This document shows, one piece after another, positions 6,049 through 11,694 of a stretch of DNA of 11,694 bases (its first letter is position 1; each line of letters begins with the position of its first letter). Below the pieces are notes generated by a model. The model did not search any database. It had not been told where the DNA came from and worked only from the letters and a program-made list of their open reading frames with translations. Made by a program: the position numbers and the translations under genes. Origin of the DNA: Desulfuromonadaceae bacterium (GTDB taxonomy: Bacteria; Desulfobacterota; Desulfuromonadia; Desulfuromonadales; Desulfuromonadaceae); the NCBI GenBank assembly GCA_027065245.1, contig JAMOOS010000156.1, positions 1 to 11,694 of the forward strand, written 5' to 3'.

Positions 6049-6438
6049 CTACTCGATGGAAAACGGCACCACCAGCAGATGGTTACCGGCGGCATCCAGC
6101 ACCTCTACCCGCCAGTTACCGCGCCACTGCGGTTCCAGCCGTTTGGATGACCAGGTACGCCAGTTATCGGAGCGTACCGGCAGGCTGACCCGCGCCATCT
6201 CCCGCCCCTGCCAGTACCACACGTGGGTGATCCAGGTATCATCAACGGCACCGCTCACCCGGGTGTAACAGTACAGTTTATCCGGCACGCCATCGAGACT
6301 GTTTATAGAATCCACGGGCTGACGCGCGCTGATGGCGGTGGTGATATCAGCTTCGTCTATCTCTACAGCGTAACCGCTCACTACGGTGACACCAACCAGC
6401 GCCGTTAACAGTGTCAGCACCATCGCCACTTTTTTCAT
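6049..6438 (-). CDS. DUF2914-family exported protein of unknown function
   Basis: A 129-residue protein. Residues 1-24 look like a Sec signal peptide: MKK, then a hydrophobic stretch VAMVLTLLTALVGVTVV, then SGYA as a likely cleavage site, predicting a small periplasmic protein of about 105 residues. There is no lipobox Cys. The rest fits DUF2914: KLYCYTRVSG (54-63), THVWYWQGREMARVSL (71-86), NWRTWSSKRLEPQWRGNWRVEVLDAAG (within 92-118) and a final FSIE, a likely small beta-sandwich with many Trp. No catalytic residues are apparent and the family has no established role that I know. GGGAGG lies 5-6 nt before the ATG. It starts 35 bp after the deoB stop with no terminator between, so it is probably the last gene of the metF-secA-argJ-deoB unit. 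Confidence 0.85.
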   Translation of the reverse strand: MKKVAMVLTLLTALVGVTVVSGYAVEIDEADITTAISARQPVDSINSLDGVPDKLYCYTRVSGAVDDTWITHVWYWQGREMARVSLPVRSDNWRTWSSKRLEPQWRGNWRVEVLDAAGNHLLVVPFSIE

Positions 6439-6473
6439 ACACGCCTCCCGTTTCCCAGTTCTGCTCCTGCCAA

Positions 6474-7676
6474 CTACCCTGCCATGTTGAACCCGGTTGT
6501 TTTTACCGCCAGTTCCACACCGAAATTTTCTGCAATGGTAACACCCACGGCGGCAAAGCTGTCACGCGTTCCCAGCGCCGCTCCCGTCGCCAGTCGCGGT
6601 GACCACGCCAGCAGCGGCACGTACTCGCGGCTATGCTCGGTACCGGCAGTGGTAGGATCGCAACCGTGGTCGGCAGTTATCACTATCATATCATCATCAC
6701 CTAAAAGAGGTAAAAAATCTCCCAGCCAACGGTCAAACTCCTCCAGCGCCCGGGCAAAGCCCACGGCATCGCGGCGGTGACCGTAGAGCATGTCGTAATC
6801 GATAAGATTGACAAAGATCAGCCCGCTGGCAACTTCATCCAGCAGCGCAGTCAAACGTCGCATACCGTCGGCGTTGTTCTTGGTGGGAAAACAGCGCTCC
6901 AAACCACGGTAACAGAAAATATCACCGATTTTACCGACGCCGGTCACCGCGATGCCGCGCTGCTGTAACGCGTCAAGAACATTGGGCGGCGGCGGCATGG
7001 AAAAATCACGTCTGGCGGCGGTGCGGGTAAATCCCGCCACCGCATCACCGACAAATGGCCGCGCGATAACCCGCGCTACACCGTAATCGTCCAGAACCGT
7101 CCGCATCTGCTCGCACAGCCGGTACAGCCGCTCGGGTGGCATTACCTGCTCGTGGGCGGCGATCTGAAACACCGAATCAGCACTGGTATAAACGATAAGC
7201 CGACCGCTGCGCAGATGTTCATCACCCAGCCTGGCGATAATCTCGGTTCCGCTGGCGGCGATATTGCCCAGCGGGGCTTTGGCGCTGATACGGGTAAAAG
7301 CGGCGATAATCTCCCGGGGGAAGCCGTGCGGATAGGTGGTAAACGGCACCCGCTGCACCGCTCCGACCATCTCCCAGTGGCCGGTGGTACTGTCCTTGCC
7401 TATGGAACGCTCGGCCATTTTGCCCCACATGGCGTCAGGATGCGCCGCCGGGGCTACACCGGTAATGGGGATAATGTTACCCAGACCCAGCCGCTGCAAC
7501 ACCGGTACCTTGAGACCGCCAACGGCAGCGGCCACATGAGCGATGGTGTTGGCATCGTCATCACCGTAAGCGGCGGCGTCGGGCAGAGCGCCACAGCCGA
7601 CTCCGTCAAGTACAACAAGAATTATGCGCCGAAACGGTTTTTCATACCGCTGTTGTTCAGGTACGATAGTCGGCAT
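6474..7676 (-). CDS. deoB: Phosphopentomutase (DeoB)
   Basis: Interconverts ribose 1-phosphate and ribose 5-phosphate (and the deoxy forms), linking nucleoside salvage to the pentose phosphate pathway in the cytoplasm. The 400-residue length is normal for the alkaline phosphatase-superfamily enzyme. Metal and active-site motifs are present: LVVLDGVGCGALPDA (D24), the GKDSTTGHWE segment (93-102), ASGTEI, IVYTSADSVFQIAAHE, ARPFVG, NLIDYDMLYGHRRD and ITADHGCDP...TEHSREYVPLL. Odd point: Ser96 stands where Bacillus cereus DeoB, as I recall it, has the phosphorylated Thr85 (KDTMTGHWE); Thr97 and Thr98 follow. The ATG at 7676 overlaps the end of argJ by 20 bp, and no later in-frame start precedes the conserved core, so translation is probably coupled to argJ; only a weak AAGA-type ribosome site is seen. 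Confidence 0.95.
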   Translation of the reverse strand: MPTIVPEQQRYEKPFRRIILVVLDGVGCGALPDAAAYGDDDANTIAHVAAAVGGLKVPVLQRLGLGNIIPITGVAPAAHPDAMWGKMAERSIGKDSTTGHWEMVGAVQRVPFTTYPHGFPREIIAAFTRISAKAPLGNIAASGTEIIARLGDEHLRSGRLIVYTSADSVFQIAAHEQVMPPERLYRLCEQMRTVLDDYGVARVIARPFVGDAVAGFTRTAARRDFSMPPPPNVLDALQQRGIAVTGVGKIGDIFCYRGLERCFPTKNNADGMRRLTALLDEVASGLIFVNLIDYDMLYGHRRDAVGFARALEEFDRWLGDFLPLLGDDDMIVITADHGCDPTTAGTEHSREYVPLLAWSPRLATGAALGTRDSFAAVGVTIAENFGVELAVKTTGFNMAG

Positions 7677-8841
7677 TTATCTTAACGTAATCATAGGTAA
7701 GATCACTGGTGTAGTAGCTGGACTCGCCGTTGCCCTGATGCAGATCAACACGCACGCAGAACTCGGGCCGTTTCAACACCGCTCCGGCCTGCTCCTCCAG
7801 TTGCGCGCCAGTGGACAGACCGTCACGCACCACCTGCACGTCGTCGAAAAATATGTCGATACGCTCCGGGTCAACCACCACGGCGTCGGCATAGCCGATG
7901 GCGGCGATGATGCGCCCCCAGTTGGCATCCTCGCCGAAAAAGGCGGTTTTAACCAGATTTGAGGTCGCCACACTGCGCGCCGCCTGTTTCGCCTGGACGT
8001 CATCGACAGCGCCGCAGACCTTGATCTGCACCAGTTTGGTAGCCCCCTCACCGTCGCGCACTATCATTTTGGCCAGCTCCAGCAGCAACTCCTCCACGGC
8101 GGCGGCAAATTCGTCCGCTGCCGCGCTGCCGGGGCAAATCACTTCGTTACCAGCCTGGGCGTTGGCCAGCAGCAACACCATATCGTTGGTTGATGTATCG
8201 CCATCAACAGTGATGGAATTAAACGAGTTGTCCACCGCCCGCTTGAGCAACGGCTGCAGCAACGTATCATCCACAGCGGCATCGGTCATCACAAAGGCCA
8301 GCATGGTGGCCATGTTGGGATGGATCATTCCGGCCCCTTTGGCAATGGCGCACAGGCGGTAACTGCCGCCCGTCCCCACCACCTGGCGACTGACTACCTT
8401 GTTGAAACTGTCGGTAGTCATGATGGCGCTGGCAACAGCGGCGGCGCCGCCGTCGTCGAGACTGCCGCACAACGCGGGAACCGCCGCCTGCAATAACGCC
8501 GCCGGCAACGGCACGCCGATAACACCGGTGGAGGCCACCGCCACCAGTTGTTCGTCTATCTCAAGCTGGCGTGCCACGGCGGCGGCACAGGCGCGCGCAT
8601 CCTCTTCCCCCCTGGCGCCGGTGCAGGCATTGGCGTTGCCGCTGTTGATCAGCACCGCCTGGCAGCGACCGGCGGCAATACGCGGCCTGGTAACAACCAG
8701 TGGCGCGGCAATCACCTTGTTGCGGGTAAACACCCCGGCACACTGCGCCGGGGTAGTGGAAACAATCAGGGCACAATCGTCACCACCGGCCTTGATACCG
8801 GCGGCGGCACTGGCAAAGCTAAAACCTGTTACTTCATGCAT
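7657..8841 (-). CDS. argJ: Arginine biosynthesis protein ArgJ (ornithine acetyltransferase / glutamate N-acetyltransferase)
   Basis: Transfers the acetyl group from N-acetylornithine to glutamate in the cyclic arginine pathway; some members also make N-acetylglutamate from acetyl-CoA, which cannot be decided from sequence here. The 394-residue protein is full length. Visible signatures: GVFTRNKVIAAP, NSGNANACTG (66-75), the oxyanion segment STGVIG (104-109), and the autoprocessing site KGAGMIHPNMATML, where cleavage before Thr179 yields alpha and beta chains and frees the nucleophilic Thr. SITVDGDTSTND, GEDANWGRI and the C-terminal YTSDLTYDYVKINADYRT are also typical. GGGAGG lies 6 nt before the ATG. 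It begins 15 bp after the secA stop and overlaps deoB at its 3' end, so it sits within the probable operon. Confidence 0.97.
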   Translation of the reverse strand: MHEVTGFSFASAAAGIKAGGDDCALIVSTTPAQCAGVFTRNKVIAAPLVVTRPRIAAGRCQAVLINSGNANACTGARGEEDARACAAAVARQLEIDEQLVAVASTGVIGVPLPAALLQAAVPALCGSLDDGGAAAVASAIMTTDSFNKVVSRQVVGTGGSYRLCAIAKGAGMIHPNMATMLAFVMTDAAVDDTLLQPLLKRAVDNSFNSITVDGDTSTNDMVLLLANAQAGNEVICPGSAAADEFAAAVEELLLELAKMIVRDGEGATKLVQIKVCGAVDDVQAKQAARSVATSNLVKTAFFGEDANWGRIIAAIGYADAVVVDPERIDIFFDDVQVVRDGLSTGAQLEEQAGAVLKRPEFCVRVDLHQGNGESSYYTSDLTYDYVKINADYRT

Positions 8842-8856
8842 AATCTGCCTCCCTGC

Positions 8857-11541
8857 TTATTTACCGCAACATTTCTTGTACTTTTTACCGCTGCCACACG
8901 GACACGGATCGTTGCGCCCCACCTTGGCCTCATCGCGGGTAATGGGGGTACGCGCGTGCTCCTCTTCGTCGCTGCGATTCATGATGATTTTCTGCCTGGC
9001 GCGCTCCTCCTCCATCCGTTCCACATCCTCCTGCTGCTGCAGACGGATGGTAAACAGCAATTGCAGCACTTCGCGCCGAATCCGCCCCATCATGGCCATG
9101 AACAGATTGTAGGCTTCGCGCTTGTACTCCTCCTTGGGGTTTACCTGGGCATAACCGCGCAAACCGATCCCCTCTTTGAGATGGTCGATGGAAAGCAGAT
9201 GATCCTTCCACTGGCCGTCGATAACCTGCAACAGCAGCACCTTCATCAGATGCTCAAGCAGCTCGCTGGAAAACTCCTCCTCGCGCTCCTTGAGACGCCG
9301 GAACACCTGCTCCTTGAGGGCAATCTCCACCACCGCCGGATCAGCCTTCTCCTCCAGTTCCGGCAACTGCGGAGCAAAGTTGAACTGGGCGATAAAATCG
9401 CTGACAAGTCCATCCAGGTTCCAGTCGCTAACCGGCATCTTGTCGGGACAGAAAGTGGCAACGATATCCTCCACCGTCTCCTCGATAATGGCATCAAAGG
9501 TGGGGCGGATATCCGTCCCGGCCAGCACCTCGCGCCGCTGTTCGTAGATCACCTCACGCTGACGATTCATGACATCGTCGTACTCGATGAGATGCTTGCG
9601 GATATCGAAGTTGTGCCCTTCCACCTTCTTCTGCGCGTTTTCTATAGCCTTGGAGATCATGCCGTGCTCAATGGGCTCATTATCCGGAATCTTGAGTTTC
9701 TCCATCACAAACGCCACCCGATGACTGCCAAAAATACGCAGCAGATCGTCCTCCAGACTCATGTAAAAACGGCTGGCACCGGGATCACCCTGACGACCGG
9801 CACGACCGCGCAACTGGTTGTCGATACGCCGCGACTCATGGCGTTCGGTACCTAGAATGTACAAGCCACCGGCGGCGATAACCCTCTCGCGGTCCTCGGC
9901 ACACTCGGCGGTATATTTTTCCAGCAGTTCCTGGTAACGCTCATCTTCCACGTCACCGCCCACTGCCGCCTTGGCCAGCATCTCCGCATTGCCGCCCAAA
10001 ACGATATCGGTACCACGCCCGGCCATATTGGTGGCAATGGTTACCGCGCCGCTGCGCCCGGCCTGAGCGATAATCTCCGCTTCTTTTTCGTGATGCTTGG
10101 CGTTGAGAACATGGTGCGGCACCCCGGCTTTTTTTAACTGCTGCGCCAGCCGCTCCGAATTTTCGATGGAGATAGTACCCACCAGAACCGGCTGTTTTTC
10201 GGCGTAGCAGCGCTTTATATCCTCAATGACAGCGTTGAACTTCTCCTGCTCGGTCTTGTAGATAACATCGGGATAGTCGGTACGCTGGTTGGGGCGGTTG
10301 GTGGGGATGACCACTACGTCCAGCTTGTATATTTCGGCAAACTCCGCCGCCTCGGTATCGGCGGTGCCGGTCATACCGGCCAGTTTATCGTACATGCGGA
10401 AATAGTTCTGAAAGGTGATGGTCGCCAGGGTCTGGTTCTCGCTCTCGATTTTCACCCCCTCCTTGGCTTCCACCGCCTGGTGCAAACCGTCACTCCAGCG
10501 CCGCCCCGGCATCAGGCGGCCGGTGAACTCGTCGACAATCATCACCTCGCCGTCCTTGACCACGTAATCGACCTCGTTCTTGAACAACGCATGGGCTTTG
10601 AGCGCCTGATTTACATGGTGCAATATCTCGATATGACGCGGATCGTAGAGATTTTCGATACCAAGAATCTTCTCCACCGCCGCCACCCCCTGCTCGGTAA
10701 GGGTGGCCGCCTTGGCCTTTTCATCCACGGTGTAATCGCCGGTATACTGCTTGACAGTCTGGCCGATTTTACCGTCGCGACTTTCGATGATCTCCCCTTT
10801 TTTCAGGCGCGGAATAATGGCGTTGATCTTGTAATACAGCTCGCTGGAATCTTCGCTGGGACCGGATATAATCAGCGGCGTACGCGCCTCGTCGATGAGG
10901 ATGGAGTCCACCTCGTCGACAATGGCGTAGTTGAGTTCGCGCTGCACATATTCGTCCAGATCAAACTTCATGTTGTCACGCAGATAATCAAAGCCGAACT
11001 CGTTGTTGGTACCGTAGGTTACATCAGCCAGATACGCCTGCTTGCGTTCCTCGTCGCTGATGCCATGAACGATACACCCAACGCTGAGACCGAGAAAACG
11101 GTGCACCTTGCCCATCCACTCCGAGTCGCGCTTGGCCAGATAATCGTTGACGGTGATGACATGTACCCCCTTGCCGGTGAGGGCATTGAGATAGGTAGGC
11201 AGGGTAGCCACCAGGGTTTTACCTTCGCCGGTCTTCATCTCGGCGATCTTGCCGTTGTGCAGCACTATGCCGCCGATGAGCTGAACATCAAAATGACGCA
11301 TGTTAAGAACCCGCCACGCTGCCTCACGTACCACGGCAAACGCCTCCGGCAGCAACTCGTCCAGGGTGGCGCCATCGGCCAGCCGCTGTTTGAACTCATC
11401 GGTCTTGGCGCGCAGTTCATCGTCGCCAAGCGCTTTCATCTCCTCTTCCAAGGCATTTATCTTTACCACGGTCTTACGCAGCCGCTTTATTTCTCGATCG
11501 TTTTTACTGCCGAATATTTTTCTTAACAAAGGACGGATCAT
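8857..11541 (-). CDS. secA: Preprotein translocase ATPase SecA
   Basis: Motor of the Sec export pathway: it binds preproteins and drives them through SecYEG at the inner membrane by ATP hydrolysis. ATG 11541 (MIRPLLRKIFGSKND) is chosen over an upstream in-frame extension from 11664 because it has GGAG 7 nt before it, fits the family N-terminus and gives 894 residues; the extension only rereads the end of metF in another frame. Motifs: Walker A MKTGEGKT (102-109) and DEVD (209-212) at the same numbers as in E. coli SecA as I recall it, then FQNYFRMYDKLAGMTGTA, TNMAGRGTDI and RGRAGRQGDPG in the second nucleotide-binding domain, then the scaffold/wing helices. The tail ends with a zinc-binding CPCGSGKKYKKCCGK (Cys880, 882, 891, 892), used for SecB and lipid contact in relatives. 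It lies about 50 bp after metF with no terminator seen. Confidence 0.98.
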   Translation of the reverse strand: MIRPLLRKIFGSKNDREIKRLRKTVVKINALEEEMKALGDDELRAKTDEFKQRLADGATLDELLPEAFAVVREAAWRVLNMRHFDVQLIGGIVLHNGKIAEMKTGEGKTLVATLPTYLNALTGKGVHVITVNDYLAKRDSEWMGKVHRFLGLSVGCIVHGISDEERKQAYLADVTYGTNNEFGFDYLRDNMKFDLDEYVQRELNYAIVDEVDSILIDEARTPLIISGPSEDSSELYYKINAIIPRLKKGEIIESRDGKIGQTVKQYTGDYTVDEKAKAATLTEQGVAAVEKILGIENLYDPRHIEILHHVNQALKAHALFKNEVDYVVKDGEVMIVDEFTGRLMPGRRWSDGLHQAVEAKEGVKIESENQTLATITFQNYFRMYDKLAGMTGTADTEAAEFAEIYKLDVVVIPTNRPNQRTDYPDVIYKTEQEKFNAVIEDIKRCYAEKQPVLVGTISIENSERLAQQLKKAGVPHHVLNAKHHEKEAEIIAQAGRSGAVTIATNMAGRGTDIVLGGNAEMLAKAAVGGDVEDERYQELLEKYTAECAEDRERVIAAGGLYILGTERHESRRIDNQLRGRAGRQGDPGASRFYMSLEDDLLRIFGSHRVAFVMEKLKIPDNEPIEHGMISKAIENAQKKVEGHNFDIRKHLIEYDDVMNRQREVIYEQRREVLAGTDIRPTFDAIIEETVEDIVATFCPDKMPVSDWNLDGLVSDFIAQFNFAPQLPELEEKADPAVVEIALKEQVFRRLKEREEEFSSELLEHLMKVLLLQVIDGQWKDHLLSIDHLKEGIGLRGYAQVNPKEEYKREAYNLFMAMMGRIRREVLQLLFTIRLQQQEDVERMEEERARQKIIMNRSDEEEHARTPITRDEAKVGRNDPCPCGSGKKYKKCCGK

Positions 11542-11590
11542 CAAAGGTCTCCGAAAAGGGCTAAAAAGGTTTATCGCAACAACAATCCGG

Positions 11591-11694
11591 CTACACCAGA
11601 TTGAGGCGGGTAAAAATCTCCTGCGTCGCCGCAGCACTGTTGAGGGTATAAAAGTGAACGCCACTCACCCGCTGCTCGAGCAGATCAGCCACCT
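11591..11694 (-). CDS. metF: Methylenetetrahydrofolate reductase (MetF), C-terminal end only
   Basis: Only the last 33 codons and the stop are in the window; the rest lies beyond the right edge. The frame reads VADLLEQRVSGVHFYTLN and ends TRLNLV. The GVHFYTLN-x5-T segment is the conserved C-terminal strand of MetF, which reduces 5,10-methylene- to 5-methyl-tetrahydrofolate for methionine synthesis or, in acetogenic and related anaerobes, C1 metabolism. It is co-directional with secA, 49 bp upstream, and probably starts or sits within the same operon. The call rests on a short but characteristic fragment. Confidence 0.8.
   Translation of the reverse strand, partial: VADLLEQRVSGVHFYTLNSAAATQEIFTRLNLV

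Noticed and set aside
8548..9855. Plus-strand open frame of 435 codons
   Set aside because: Antisense across the argJ/secA junction, both certain genes; Leu/His-rich low-complexity product, no credible start signal or family.
10480..11526. Plus-strand open frame of 348 codons
   Set aside because: Antisense shadow of the secA nucleotide-binding domain; no family resemblance.
11542..11664. N-terminal extension of SecA (Arg-rich, hydrophobic, signal-like)
   Set aside because: It rereads the metF 3' end in another frame; ATG 11541 has a ribosome site and matches the family N-terminus exactly.

Overview
The window reads as an ordinary chromosomal segment of a Gram-negative bacterium, most likely a deltaproteobacterium of the Desulfuromonadales type (Geobacter/Pelobacter/Desulfuromonas relatives). 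This is an inference from protein style and gene company: a MucR/Ros-type zinc-finger regulator, a DUF2914 exported protein, a type-2 dGTPase-like protein, a receiver protein with a long Ala/Pro linker, and a metF-secA-argJ-deoB cluster. No phage, transposase, CRISPR, tRNA or rRNA gene was found.

Layout, left to right. (1) Positions 1-2538, minus strand: valS, lacking only its last few dozen codons beyond the left edge. (2) 2539-2720: a compact control region in which the terminator of the next gene and the best valS promoter candidate occupy the same DNA. (3) 2721-3911, minus: a response regulator with an N-terminal receiver, an Ala/Pro linker encoded by twelve 9-bp repeats, four FxF(D/E) motifs and a short conserved-looking helical C-terminus. 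(4) 3912-4272: a 361-bp gene-free stretch with a near-consensus promoter for the response regulator and, just upstream of it, a 165-bp element bounded by 18-bp inverted repeats (17/18 identical) that contains further hairpins. (5) 4273-5316, minus: an HD-domain dGTPase-like gene. (6) 5317-5514: an AT-rich divergent promoter region with inverted repeats. (7) 5515-5955, plus: a MucR-family regulator, the only plus-strand gene. (8) 5985-6026: a long, probably bidirectional terminator closing convergent transcription units. (9) 6049-11694, minus: metF (3' end only), secA, argJ, deoB and a DUF2914 gene, tightly spaced with no visible internal terminator, probably one operon.

The protein-coding content is mostly housekeeping: methyl-folate supply (MetF), protein export (SecA), arginine synthesis (ArgJ), pentose-phosphate/nucleoside interconversion (DeoB), dNTP hydrolysis and tRNA charging (ValS). 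I see no obvious new multi-gene system. The points most worth a second look are the 165-bp structured element at 4079-4243, the response regulator with no recognised output domain, the Ser in place of the expected catalytic Thr in DeoB, the extra cysteines at the N-terminus of the dGTPase-like protein, and the terminator/promoter overlap before valS.
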